Origin: Siphonodentalium dalli
Lineage: Eukaryota; Mollusca; Scaphopoda; Gadilida; Siphonodentaliidae
Assembly (NCBI GenBank): GCA_032622095.1
Contig: CP136061.1
Location: forward strand, 261,114,077 to 261,178,076
Reading direction: 5' to 3'
Length of the DNA: 64,000 nucleotides
A program made the position numbers and the translations under genes. Each line of letters opens with the position of its first letter. Position 1 is the stretch's first letter. Below the pieces are notes generated by a model. It worked only from the letters and a program-made list of their open reading frames with translations. It was not told the DNA's origin and searched no databases. Of the stretch, positions 35,432-45,930 are shown piece by piece.

Positions 35432-35573
35432 TCTACAACTCGTCCCCAGTTTATAGCGGAATATACAAATCTCGTCCAGTAAATTAGGTCTGGACCTCGC
35501 CAAAGGCTCGGTCCAGACCTAATTTACTGAACTCGTTTTGTAAATTCCGCTAGAAACTGGGCACGAGCTGTGA
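35432..35573. repeat. 142-bp foldback hairpin
   Basis: The outer part pairs CTCGTCCCCAGTTTATAGCG with the complement of CGCTAGAAACTGGGCACGAG. The inner part pairs CAGTAAATTAGGTCTGGACC perfectly. About 65-70 bp per arm surround a short loop, GCCAAAGGC. It is a foldback element or the fused ends of a MITE. Confidence 0.9.
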
Positions 35574-35974
35574 ATGCTCTATATATACTTGTATAACTCG
35601 GCGGAACAAATCCATTTAGTAAGGACATGGTTAAATTGACATTTAAACCGACTGTTTTCGCCAGACTTTGTTCTTTTACAAACATCCCGGTTACTTTCGG
35701 CATAATAATACGACATGCGACACTACGCCCTCACCATGTCTAGAGGATATGATAGCATCTGTGTTAACAATGAGGATTGAGTTAATTTGCTGTCCACTGT
35801 CATCTGCCGGCCATGTCACCTGGGTTGGTCCCTATTCATACTGTTCAATCGCTCGCTAATCAAAACCCACTTTATTACGTCCACTGTGAGATAATGACGT
35901 CCAGATGAAGCCAATAAAACCGGCTTATAGCAAGCACGATGAAGCGCAATTGTTCCAAGCAAACCTGATATCTT
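35574..35974. other. Spacer, no gene seen
   Basis: The ORF at 35668-35859 is unrecognised. The rest is unique sequence. Confidence 0.4.
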
Positions 35975-36635
35975 TAGAGTCATATTATGGACTTGTTCGG
36001 GTGCGTGAAACTGATAAGTTAGTACTCAGGCGCTATACAAACTGGAGGAATGTAGCATTCTACTAACATCGCCGAAAATATGAAGCAAATCGACCGCACT
36101 ACTGGAAAACATCGTCTGAATTGTAAATATTAACTACTAGATTCGGGACGCATATATTGCCAATAAACTAACGAAAACGATTCGCCATCGAGAGTCACTG
36201 CATTTAATTAATATATAAGAATGACGGTGTGTAGTCAATTTGGACATACTATTTTTTTTTAATCGAAATCTGTGCGAGACGATGTTGTTGCGGTTTCGAA
36301 CTATGACATAGGAGAAAATCCCGGACCGATTTTCAAGCTTTATTAAAGACATATTATGGACTTGTTCGGGTGCGTGAAACTGATTAGTTAGTACACAAGC
36401 GTTATGTATGCCAACATGTGGAATGTGGCAATCTACTAACATCGCCGAAAATTTCAAAGAAATCGACCGTACAACTCCATAGAAAACATCGTCAATTGTA
36501 AATATTTACATCTGAATTCGGGACGTAACTATTGTATTGGCGATAAATAAACACAAATGATTTCACCATCGAGTGTCATTGCATTTAATTAATATATCAA
36601 AATGACGGTGTGTGTGTGTTGTCAATTTGGATTAA
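35975..36635 (+). repeat. Two direct copies of a ~290-bp dispersed repeat
   Basis: Copy 1 (about 35980-36250) and copy 2 (about 36345-36635) share TATTATGGACTTGTTCGGGT, CTACTAACATCGCCGAAAAT, TTCGGGACG and AATGACGGTGTGT. A third copy on the minus strand spans about 42500-42815 and retains CTACTAACATCGCCGACAAT and GAAAACATCGTCTGAA. The family is dispersed, but I see no clear inverted ends. No ORF is conserved between the copies. Confidence 0.85.
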
Positions 36636-36658
36636 TATTCATAAAAATAACTACTTTG

Positions 36659-37007
36659 TATGGAATCCTATTAGGGCCACTTCCTAATGGCGCTTTCGGC
36701 GCGCGCCGAAAGCGACAAAAAGTGCGCCATTAGTAACGCGCCGAAAGCGCCGAAAGCGACAAAATATGCGACGTTACGGCGCACTATTTGTCGCTTTCGG
36801 CGCACTTTTTGTCGCTTTCGGCGCTTTCGGCGCACTTTTTGTCGCTTTCGGCGCGCGCGCCGATAGCGACAAAATGTGCGATATTAGCGCTTTTTTTTCG
36901 GTGCGCCGAAAGCGACAAAATGTGCGCCGTACCGGCGCACATTTTGTCGCTTTCGGCTCGTTACTAATGGCGCACTTTTTAGGAAGTGGCCCTAATAGGA
37001 TTCCATA
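36659..37007. mobile_element. GC-rich foldback element built from GCGCCGAAAGCGACAAAA motifs
   Basis: The outer arms TGGAATCCTATTAGGGCCAC and its inverse lie at 36661-36687 and 36979-37006. Between them the sequence is a lattice of one motif in both orientations: TTTCGGCGCACTTTTTGTCG and its complement, plus ATGGCGC blocks. It is strikingly GC-rich in an AT-rich setting. ORFs on both strands through it (36766-37077, 36774-37025) are repeat products, such as GALFVAFGALFVAF. Nested inverted repeats suggest repeated internal foldback duplication. Confidence 0.88.
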
Positions 37008-37434
37008 TGTTTGTGATTGCTGCACTCAAAGAAATAATGAAAGGCATCTTCGACTTCGTATCCACATATGCATTTAGAGGTATCAGAGATAAAATATTGG
37101 TACATATCTGATTTGAGTTCACTACAGTATAGTTGCTAATTCTGCAGTGTAATATGCTTAGTTTTCTTGGACCATTAATAAAGAATTGGGGAGGTTTCGT
37201 GGGTGTGTCAATTGATTTCAAATTCATCTTAAATTCAGGAAGAGTACATGCATTTGTAATAGGAAGATCATACATTTAATCGATAGACTGACTACACCCG
37301 TTGATATCGGGTAAAATATAAATAAGTCAATATCGGCATTATTTGAATCAGAAATACGCTCTACATGTGAAACTAAATCGCGATACCAGATGTACGTTAT
37401 TTATAGTGTATTTTCACTGTGACCCGCGACTTAA
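37008..37434. other. Spacer, no gene seen
   Basis: This is unique sequence. GTGACCCGCGAC lies immediately before the TTAA of the next element and resembles the terminus of the element at 43728. Confidence 0.4.
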
Positions 37435-37824
37435 CCCTTTACCCAACAGAAGGGCCCTGTGCCAATGCATTCTCTTATATATGCGAGTCGACCATAGGTC
37501 GCCTCGCATATATAAGAGAATGCATTGGCTTAACACATTAAAAATTATAAAATTGTTAAAGAATGTAAGAAAAAATGGTAAAAAGTGTTAAAAAAAGATT
37601 TTTTTAGGCCAATGCATTCTCTTATATATGCGAGGCGACCTATGGTCGACTCGCATATATAAGAGAATGCATTGGCACAGGGCATAACTGTAACTATCAC
37701 AATGTGGTCAAGGAGCCGGTTCCAATGATATCCATATGTGTATGGTTCTATTGAGACAGACCGAAGATATTTTAGGCTGTTGAAGCTTTATTTGGCCGGT
37801 TGTGGCCGGTTTGTTGGGTAAAGG
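37435..37824. mobile_element. TTAA/CCC element carrying two 69-bp palindromes, copy 1
   Basis: It starts after TTAA with CCCTTTACCCAACAGAAG. The right end is TTGTTGGGTAAAGG, followed by AAAC where copy 2 has GTTAA, so the right TTAA has been lost. It carries palindrome P1 (37461-37529) and its inverse P2 (37608-37676). TTAA target sites with ends starting CCC are the hallmark of piggyBac transposons. The element has no transposase and would be mobilised in trans; that is an inference. Confidence 0.85.
37461..37676. repeat. Nested palindromes P1 and P2
   Basis: Each 69-bp unit has perfect 27-bp arms (GCCAATGCATTCTCTTATAT plus ATGCGAG and its inverse) around TCGACCATAGGTCGC. P2 is the reverse complement of P1, so the pair also forms a larger inverted repeat around an A/T-rich 78-bp middle. 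Related units lie at 39001-39069, 39125-39193, 43779-43829 (deleted centre), 44532-44600 and 55600-55668. Confidence 0.95.
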
Positions 37825-38396
37825 AAACGGAATAACGTCTATTAGTCCACTATATGCTTATATCAGAATCAAATATGTCCAGTATGAAACTGTCCGATAG
37901 TACAGAAGATATCGGTTGATATATAATTAATTATGTTCCCAGTTATTGCTATAACGTATTGTACAGATAAACACAGCACATCGAGATATAACTAATAGAA
38001 TAGATACAATCATAATTATCAAGATCATATTCTAAATTGGATGTGACATGTACTACCATCTTATGTGTTGGAAGGATCAGACCGCAATCATTCCACCATA
38101 CCGATGGTGATACACGTCACAGGTAGGTGTATCATATACATCATACCTTATTAGGATGCATGATACACCATACGTTGTAATAACTACTAGCGTCGAGAGA
38201 TACCAGAACCACTCTCTCTCTCTCTCTCTCCGGCGGCCGAACGATATACATCTGTTCACCTTTTACCGATGCTCCTGCTGTTTTTATCGAAATAGACTTA
38301 TACACATATAAAGTTATCAAAAGCTATGGAAAGTTATTGTTATCAATGTTCCCGACACGGCCAATTCAACATTTAAACCCTAGACACCCGGACAAA
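37825..38396. other. Spacer with a (CT)n microsatellite
   Basis: A (CT)n run lies at about 38211-38231. No gene is seen. Confidence 0.5.
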
Positions 38397-38592
38397 ACTA
38401 TGTGAATATCCAGGTCTAATATGAACTCTTAAATAAGTCCAGTATGAAACTATGTGAATATCCAGGTCTAATATGAACTCTTAAATAAGTCCAGTATGAA
38501 ACTATGTGAATATCCAGGTCTAATATGAACTCTTAAATAAGTCCAGTATGAAACTATGTGAATATCCAGGTCTAATATGAACTCTTAAATTT
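38397..38592. repeat. 52-bp tandem repeat, four units
   Basis: The unit contains CTATGTGAATATCCAGGTCT and AATATGAACTCTTAAATAAG. The period is 52 bp over nearly four identical units. It has the same length as, but no similarity to, the satellite at 57218. Confidence 0.95.
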
Positions 38593-38970
38593 GTACGAGG
38601 ATATGTTGACCACTTCGATAAGAAGCAATGAACACTCAAAATCAAATCAAATCAAATCAAATGTTTATTTCTCAATTAAATCATGTTACATGATATTATG
38701 AGAAGATAATACATAATTATACAATACAATACATGGTGTGCAACAGTGGAAAAGGGTTTTTCAGTGTGAGGGTGGGTGAGCTATTAAATATTTATATATA
38801 TTATAGGGCATCACAATGTTGTTTGATGACATGCATCACTAAATCGCGTTATCTCCTCGAACCTGTTGGAGATATCGTGACTGAGTGCAGATATCATGCA
38901 TTATTCGTAATTAACTCTTGCGTTTTGTATAAATGTGGAGAGTTTAATCAATATATTCTTGTTTTTGGAG
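38593..38970. other. Spacer with an (AATCA)n run
   Basis: ATCAAATCAAATCAAATCAA at about 38642-38662 is followed by TGTTTATTTCTC. Pentanucleotide runs like this often end retroelements; read on the minus strand it would be the tail. The ORF at 38733-39083 is not recognised and runs into the next element. Confidence 0.45.
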
Positions 38971-38974
38971 TTAA

Positions 38975-39331
38975 CCCTTTACCCAACAGAACGGCCCTGT
39001 GCCAATGCATTCTCTTATATATGCGAGTCGACCATAGGTCGCCTCGCATATATAAGAGAATGCATTGGCTTAACACATATTAAAGAAAAAATGGTAAAAA
39101 GTGTTAAAAAAAAGTTTTTTTTAGGCCAATGCATTCTCTTATATATGCGAGGCGACCTATGGTCGACTCGCATATATAAGAGAATGCATTGGCACATATC
39201 ATAACTGTAACTATCACAATGTGCTCAATGAGCCGGTTCCAATGATACCCATATTTCCATGGTTTTATTGAGAAAGACCGAAGATAATTTAGGCTGTTAG
39301 GGCGTTTCTGGGCGTTCTGTTGGGTAAAGGG
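38975..39331. mobile_element. TTAA/CCC element with two palindromes, copy 2 (intact ends)
   Basis: TTAA (38971-38974) precedes CCCTTTACCCAACAGAACG. The right end is CGTTCTGTTGGGTAAAGGG, followed by TTAA (39332-39335). The 19-bp TIRs are perfect and the TTAA duplication is intact, so at 357 bp this is the better-preserved of the two copies. It carries P3 (39001-39069) and P4 (39125-39193). Terminal logic matches piggyBac-type elements. Confidence 0.92.
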
Positions 39332-39479
39332 TTAAACAATTTAGTAAAATTAACTAAATTCAGATAATTTCGAAAGAATTTATCTCCATCAGTCTGATTA
39401 TACCTTACCGACGAGTCCACAAACTGTAGCTACAACTTCACTGGAGCTTGTCACGAAGCTACACTATGTCTACACGCAC

Positions 39480-40322
39480 TCCACCATCATATACTCCACC
39501 GGTACAAAACTTGTGAACCTTTTGTTGTTGTGACCGGGAAGTTTATAACATTGAAAACAACATTGCATGTAATATATAGGGACTATATACGTTCCGTCAT
39601 AAAGTATTGCATGATTTATGTTACTTTGATGAGCAATTTTGCTTTGCGTCGCTTACAATCATGACATATCTCCTGGGTATTTAATTCAATATTTATTGCG
39701 ATATCGGTTCAAGAATTCACAAACATCGTAAAATCTCGAGCTGTGACCACCTCTAAATACTATGATATGGATTATTAAGGACCAAGTATTCGCATTGAAA
39801 TATGGTCCCTGCCTTGTCTGTTCAATGTTCAAGTTCCCTGTCAGAACAGTTCAGAATATCAAAATGTTCCATGGTTCGTAAACAGTATATGTTATAAATA
39901 TCAAAGTTGTGTAACTAAAAATATATATGGTCTTCGCTTCACTCCCCTCTTTCATTTTGGCTGATGTATGGTATACAATACCAATTAACTTGACAAACGT
40001 TCTTCCTTCCTGCACTCTATCCCTCTACCCCCTCCTTGAACAATATTTTTTTCGGATCTAACATGATATCCCCGTCTGCTAAATTTACCCTATATGGTAT
40101 CTATTCTGATACCAAGGGTAAACTTCTTATTCCGAAGAAAAGGCTTTTTGTCTAATCCCCGTTCTTGAACATGTGTTGTAAATTATGTCAATTCGTTTGT
40201 ATGTGTTAAATGTTCTGTTCGAAAATTAAATAGTGTTTACACTAAAATGTTCCCATGTTTTTTAACGTGTGAAATATGAACTCTACAGACGTGAGCCAGA
40301 GTAGAGATTTATGACACGATAC
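39480..40322 (-). mobile_element. MITE family B, diverged and split copy 3
   Basis: CCACCGGTACAAAACTTGTG near 39499 and AGAGTAGAGATTTATGACAC near 40300 are worn versions of the family ends. The core GCAATTTTGCTTTGCGTCGC and TTTATTGCGATATCGGTTC is retained at about 39631-39710. Roughly 370 bp of unrelated sequence sits between GTTCCCTGTCAGAAC (39834) and GTTCCCATG (40248), so the copy is interrupted. The short ORFs are not meaningful. Confidence 0.65.
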
Positions 40323-40844
40323 ATACCTTCACAACTTAAGGGGGATGTCAAGTGACCAATTTTGAATGGGGATTTCCATGCAAATCTCCGGAGCCAAATT
40401 TATGTATGAAGCAGTTGTTCGGGAACCAAAGCAGGCATATCATTGGACAGTCAACATTTAACTGGCTCGTGCGCTAGGTAAATAATATTTTTGCAATATA
40501 TACATTTTGACTTTTTGTTTCTGGATTTACATCACATAGCCTACATTCGTCTATGAATTTGGTTTTCAAGTTTTAAAATGATCAAGTGTGTAAGAGTAGA
40601 AAAGTATATCGTGTATATGCGTGTATGTGTCGACATATCGTATCCTCTATCCAAAATTAATCAAACCAAATTGTTAGAAGGTTCAAATGAGCCATCATGA
40701 TGTCAGTTTAAACTGCATGGTGCAGCATGGTGGGGTGACAACATCAGGTATGCATGTGCTAATCAGAGGTTCTGTGACATCTGAGTAGTATAGTGGTTCA
40801 ATGTAATGTTAAAATATTCCGACGTCGTGGCAACCCAACATGCC
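40323..40844. other. Spacer, no gene seen
   Basis: This is unique sequence without a recognisable feature. Confidence 0.4.
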
Positions 40845-41346
40845 TTAAAGACACGGTTGGCCTTGGCGGTGGGTATCCTGTGAAAATATCTCCACCCGTC
40901 AAAAACCGCCACAAACAGAAAGAACATCAAAATGTAGATAGACTTTGTCCGTATACAAATAAGAAATATCGCATAAACAGTATGTTATGGTCATATGTTT
41001 GACCATTGTTATGTAAACAAAGGCGTAAAAAGTAACTTTTCTTGTGTTTGTTTATATTATGATGGTAAACATAAAGAGCGTTCTTTGTTGGTGAATACCT
41101 GATATGGAACTAATAAAGAGCGTTTATGCCATTTGTGTGTGATTAGCCAGTAGCATTGTGCTGTCTTCTGTAACACAATCAGGCTCTTGCTTAGGTAAAA
41201 TATAGTAGGTCTTTATGATAACATGCTGTTTACGCGATGGTCATGGTATATATGGACGGAACTGTATGCGTTTTACTGTTTTTCTGTTTATGGTGTTTGG
41301 AACAAATGTGAATATTTTCGACAATTAAGGCCGCACGTGCCTTTAA
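40845..41346 (+). mobile_element. TTAA-bounded MITE, family C, copy 1
   Basis: The left end is TTAAAGACACGGTTGGCCTT. The right end inverted is TTAAAGGCACGTGCGGCC. The body shares GGCGGTGGGTATCCTGTGAA, AAAAACCGCCA, TAAACAGTATGTTATGGTCA and TAAAGAGCG with the reverse complements of 52107-52532 and 54031-54553. There is no coding capacity; the ORF at 40793-41002 merely crosses the left end. Confidence 0.82.
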
Positions 41347-42117
41347 GGGCTTTAGATACTCATTTTATTGGGGGAAAATAATGGATAAACTTCAAAGTAA
41401 AGAAAAATTTAAATAATATAAATTTAGATATTTTTTCTGAAGATAACTAAAACATTCCCAAATTAGCAGTCGCCAATTTCAAGTTGCCTATCTGTGAGAT
41501 AAACATGTGGGGGGGGGGGGGTTATATTTAAAACACTTGTATTCTACAGAGAATTTGTATTGTCAATACTACCAGTAATGTATATGTCTTTTGTTGTTAT
41601 GAACTAAGTATGGTAAAATACTACCAGTAAGGTTATAAATCTTTAGTTATTATGAACTAAATCTTTTACCGTTCATTTCTTTCAGAATTGACTTTTGCAG
41701 TAAATAAACTTGTGTTGCTTGTTTTCATGACATGATCCTGCTTACTGCACTATAATTTGGGTATCTATAGTCCTTAATAATAACTGTATATATAGTCATT
41801 AAATAAGGGCATGGCGATTCTTTATAACTATTTGAGAGAGCATGCACGTATCCCATTGCGTGTCCCAGCAGTGTGAACTAATATCCCGGTGCTCATTATA
41901 AGTACCCCACCAGGCCTTATTAAGTTAATTGTTTCCTCTTTATCCCGTCCGCCCATTTTTCCGAAGCATTGGCCCCGACAGATGGCGCTGTCACCCGAGG
42001 CTGTTATCTGCTCTCACTCTGCATTGTCACCGTATTATCATCGGGTCACGTGATCTCCTATCCCGATTACTTCATTAAGATCTTGTCATAAGAAAGACAT
42101 TTCAACCTAGCACGCAT
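41347..42117. other. Spacer with possible regulatory motifs
   Basis: A G run lies at about 41508-41520. The part from about 41840 to 42100 is richer in GC than its surroundings and carries the motifs listed at 41975. No gene is seen. Confidence 0.4.
41975..42054. promoter_or_regulatory. Candidate CTCF-like motif and extended E-box
   Basis: CCGACAGATGGCGCT (41975-41989) fits the bilaterian CTCF core CCASYAGRKGGCRST at 13 of 15 positions by my count. GTCACGTGAT (42045-42054) is an extended E-box. Both lie in a short GC-richer stretch. CTCF is an insulator and looping factor in bilaterians. Function here is only inferred from the motif. Confidence 0.3.
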
Positions 42118-42445
42118 ACGATGGACGCATGTCGTTAACGACATTTTGTCTTGGAAATTGAGTGGATTCAATCAATTTCAAATAGACTAATTGTGCATCC
42201 GACACCACCATATGGTCGCGTAAGGTTTCGGCAGCCATATACGGCGCAATTTCGTGTTTGTGGTGAAATTTGATACCACGTTCAATATCTGGTCGGTTCG
42301 GATATTTAAGATTCAAATTATGGTAGTCTGATCTCGGTATCACACAGCAAATAGCATGAACGATTGCGACTATTTTCTCGAAATTAAAACCAACCGAAAA
42401 CAAGCATTGACTCCGCCATCCACAACTTAAAGTGATGTGAAACAC
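42118..42445 (-). repeat. Repeat with an open minus frame; paralogue of the 43728 insertion site
   Basis: The minus strand is open for 112 residues (MFHITLSCGW...), including PDIERGIKFHHKHEIAPYMA. The plus-strand segment 42187-42290 (TAATTGTGCATCCGACACCA, then CCATATGGTCGCG and GGTTTCGGCAGCC) also flanks the element at 43728-44650 on both sides. It is therefore a repeat rather than a single-copy gene. Any coding past is unknown. Confidence 0.5.
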
Positions 42446-42499
42446 TCCGGTAGGGTGATGTAATAGAAATAGAAAATATTCTTGCTCAAAGGTGTTATT

Positions 42500-42815
42500 T
42501 TACGAATATTATTCCATTATTCCATTATTTGAACACACACCACCACCACTCTTATACAATAATTAAATGCAATGGCTCTCGATGACGAAATAATTTGTGT
42601 TGGTTTACCGCAGATAGTTGCGTCCCGAATCGAGATGTAAATATTTATAATTGAACGTAGTTCAGACGATGTTTTCTATGGAGTGGTCGATTTCTATGAA
42701 ATTGTCGGCGATGTTAGTAGAATGCTATATTTACCAGGCTGGCATAGCACCGGGGTACTAACTTATCAGTTTCACACACTCAAATAAGTCCATAATATGT
42801 CTTTAAATGGCGTTT
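42500..42815 (-). repeat. Third copy of the 290-bp dispersed repeat
   Basis: This is the reverse complement of the segments at 35980 and 36345, with ACATATTATGGACTTATTTG, CTGATAAGTTAGTAC and CTACTAACATCGCCGACAAT in the same order. It is more diverged at the AATGACGGTGTG end. Confidence 0.8.
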
Positions 42816-42904
42816 CGTTGTTCTTTCTCTTGGTTTATATATTATATAGTAAATTATAATAAATCCGAATTAACGCTCTCAAATTAAAAAATATTTCATT
42901 CGAG

Positions 42905-43272
42905 TTAAGGAACCCACACATCAAAGCTCAGAGTGATCAGATATCGATGTTTGAAATATATTAGTTTTCACCACCGATAATTTTAATTGGCCAAGTAAAC
43001 AATTCACGAGAAGACTTTCTCTGACCAAATTGCGGATGGTGATGGATAACTGGTGGCTCGTTTGTGTCAGATATTTGACAAACCGGCAAAATTTCGTTGA
43101 ACAAAATGTTAATAACAGGTTTTGGGCAATTTTATACTGTAGTTGACCGCGCATGGTTAACATTATTTTGGGGCAATTACTCGATTCTGATAACTGCAGC
43201 GGCATTTCCAAAAATGTTGTTGTTGGAATCTGATTCATATGGGGACCATCGAATTTGATTGAGTACCTTTAA
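42905..43272 (-). mobile_element. TTAA-bounded MITE, family E, copy 1
   Basis: Read on the minus strand it begins TTAAAGGTACTCAATCAAAT and ends near TTAAGGAACCCAC (plus-strand reading). The interior contains GATTCCAACAACAACATTTT, TATAAAATTGCCC and ATCCGCAATTTGGTC, all shared with 49589-50045. The minus ORF at 42921-43238 falls entirely inside the repeat. Confidence 0.7.
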
Positions 43273-43294
43273 TGTAAATGCAAATGATTTAATT

Positions 43295-43559
43295 TTAAAG
43301 GGGTACTATGCACTATATCCGGCCAGTTATGGGACCATCTCATTTTATACTCAACAGAATATATGTAACAAATGGAGTCATAAATTCATTTTCATTATAA
43401 TTATACCATTGTGTTTAGATCGTTGATAGAAAACACGAGTGTATTTTGCACTAATCCATGGATCCAATTCATTCGTTGCCTATACTCTGTGGAGTATAAA
43501 AGGAGATGGTCTCATAAATTCCTAATTTAGTGTACAGTAACCCTTTCAAAAGAAAGCTC
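43295..43559. mobile_element. Foldback MITE with TTTTAAAGGGGTACT end
   Basis: The left arm TTTTAAAGGGGTACTATGCA continues to GGGACCATCTCATTTTATAC. The right arm inverted is TTTGAAAGGGTTACTGTACA and continues to GAGACCATCTCCTTTTATAC. About 65 bp pair. The ends resemble the TTAAAGGGRTACTGTAC ends of family A, but the body differs. It lies directly beside the element at 42905-43272. Confidence 0.8.
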
Positions 43560-43727
43560 ATTCCTTTCTCGAGCTGGTGACAAATCTAAATGTCTCCCTC
43601 GACAGTGGCCGACAACTGCATATTGTACCATCTCATGATAATCTACTGTCTATCTGTAATGCATTTATGAGATATCTGGCCCATTAGCTTAAAACCACCA
43701 CTAATTGTGCATCCGACACCACCATAT

Positions 43728-44650
43728 GTGACCCGCCATATCAAATCCAGTCGTAAGTCGGGATTTGTTTTACCCTGTGCCAATGCATTCTCTTATATAT
43801 GCGAGTTGATCATAGGAGAATGCATTGGCCTAACAATTTTTTACAATTTAATAATTTTTTCTTGTATTTCGTAAATGATATTAAGCAATTCGCCTTGTTT
43901 CTTGCTCGCAATGCATTCAAGCTGTGGAACATATATTCGGATCTGATGCGGCTAGAATCTGTGGACTAAATGGATCACATATAAACAGCTCACGAACCGC
44001 TCTGATCGGAGACAGAAAACAAGATATACATGAATAATTTGTATTTAGTCGGAGTGGCATCTAACTAAACGTGATAATAACTCAACAACTCTATAACGCA
44101 AATAAAGCTATATCGCAGACAACTCCGTCTTTCTCCATCAGACAGATACTTTATCCAGGTGAAGTGTTCCGCGAAATTATAAATACACGAGGCCAACAGT
44201 TGCAATGCACATATCTCATTGAATTTGTATTGCGCATATTTTGTGTATAAAACCATGTGATAAATTGATGTTTATTTTTGTCACCAATATGTTGAAACTC
44301 TAAACTTGTGTATGATGTATAATGTTAAACTCTCCGTTGCGGAGGAAATAAAGGTATATATATATATATAATTTCACCCATACAGAGCCCCAGACAAACA
44401 TGAGCAGACGACACTCTTCTATATGCTTCTATATATGTGTGGGGCTCCCTGCAGGGTAATGGATGTTTTTTATTTTATGTCCTAAAAATTGTAAGAAACA
44501 TTTATTTAAAAAAAATGATAAATATTGTTAGGCCAATGCATTCTCTTATATATGCGAGGCGACCTATGGTCGACTCGCATATATAAGAGAATGCATTGGC
44601 ACAGGGTAAAAAAATCCCGACTTACGACTGGATTTGATATGGCGGGTCAC
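43728..44650. mobile_element. 923-bp element with ~150-bp TIRs that include the 69-bp palindrome
   Basis: Both ends begin GTGACCCGCCATATCAAATC and continue CAGTCGTAAGTCGGGATTT, TTTACCCTGTGCC and then the palindrome: P5 at 43779-43829 has lost its centre, while P6 at 44532-44600 is intact. The interior carries a (TA)n run (about 44356-44371) and a block ending TGGGGCTCCCTGCAGGG that recurs inverted at 55455. The flanks join into a continuous sequence matching 42187-42290, which gives an empty-site comparison. No ORF encodes a transposase. Confidence 0.88.
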
Positions 44651-45079
44651 ATCTAGTCGCGCAAGGTTTCGGCAGCCAATTTCGGTGCAATTTCGTGTTT
44701 GTGGTGAAATTTGAATATCTGGTCGCTTGTGATATTTAAAGTTTTAAAGGGACGTGGCTCATTCGAGCTTCCAGATTATATCTACGTAATTTTGAAGGAG
44801 GTATAAGATTGGTTGATACATACACGAAATGTTGATATACCGGCTTCATATGCTCTGAAAATGCTTGCCACTGTCACGTCCGTTTCGCCAGGGTGATGCA
44901 GGTGACTCCGGGCACCAAAACATTTCCGTTTTATTTTTCAATATACTTGGTTGGCATTCTCAAATTATACTGACTCGCTAAACAACATCAATGTTTACTG
45001 CTGCTGCAATGTATTAGAGACGGTTTTCAGAAAACTCAGACAGTTTAAGGACTATTGAATCTCAGATTTCAAAAAATTC
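44651..45079. other. Flanking repeat and unique spacer
   Basis: 44655-44735 continues the target repeat seen at 42218-42290. The rest, to 45079, is unique with no gene seen. Confidence 0.5.
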
Positions 45080-45930
45080 TAAATATATATGGCCGCACAT
45101 CCCTTCTTGATATACCAGTACCCTGTACCACCCACCCTCGGCGATACGGTCACTCCCCGTATACATATTACCCACATACATAATCATATAGACACCCAAC
45201 ATATGCATATACACCCCACATATGTTCACAGTGACGCCATGTATACATATACACCTCACTAATGGCCATACAGCCCTACAATAAACCCATTATACAGGTA
45301 TACGTATGTACCCCAAGATTGAATGGATATACCAATATTCCGTAAATACGGCCATTCGTATACTCCAGACTTGCATGTACATGTACGCCTCATCCGTGAC
45401 AATTCGGCCACATATATGCATATGCACTTCAGCATTCTTGACTATACAGTCATTCCATGTACACCCATATGCATTACGCATAAGCATACAACCACTTCCT
45501 AGTTATCCATACGCCCACCAATGATCACAAAGTCACCGCATGTATGCATATACACACACGCATAACCATACCGTCACCACATATATACATGAACAACACA
45601 GCGTTGACCACGCAGCTACACTCGTTATGCCAATATACCACTCCAATGACCACAGTCACTCCACGTATACATATTCACCTCACACGTGACCACTCCGGTA
45701 TTCCTATGTATCTCACCATGGACACCCACCCATGACCATATAGCCACCCCTTGTATAACTATTCATCACTCCTTGTATGCATATGCATTTCACCATGGAC
45801 ACCGCACTCATGACCATATGGCCACTCCTTTTATAACTATTCACACAATTCATGATTATACAATAACTCCCTGTATACACATTCACCCCACATATGAACA
45901 CAAGTCACTCCATGGCTGCCATTTTGGCAT
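45080..45930. repeat. Strongly decayed minisatellite, unit about 55-60 bp
   Basis: Variants of TGACCATACGGTCACTCC, then TGTATACATATACACC and CACAC recur irregularly across 850 bp. Both strands are open for long stretches (45306-45524, 45686-45949, 45290-45487 and others) because the unit is poor in stops. The divergence between units suggests an old array with no recent homogenisation. Confidence 0.7.

Noticed and set aside
36766-37077. ORFs with GALFVAFGALFVAF-type repeats
   Set aside because: They are frame products of the GC-rich foldback element.
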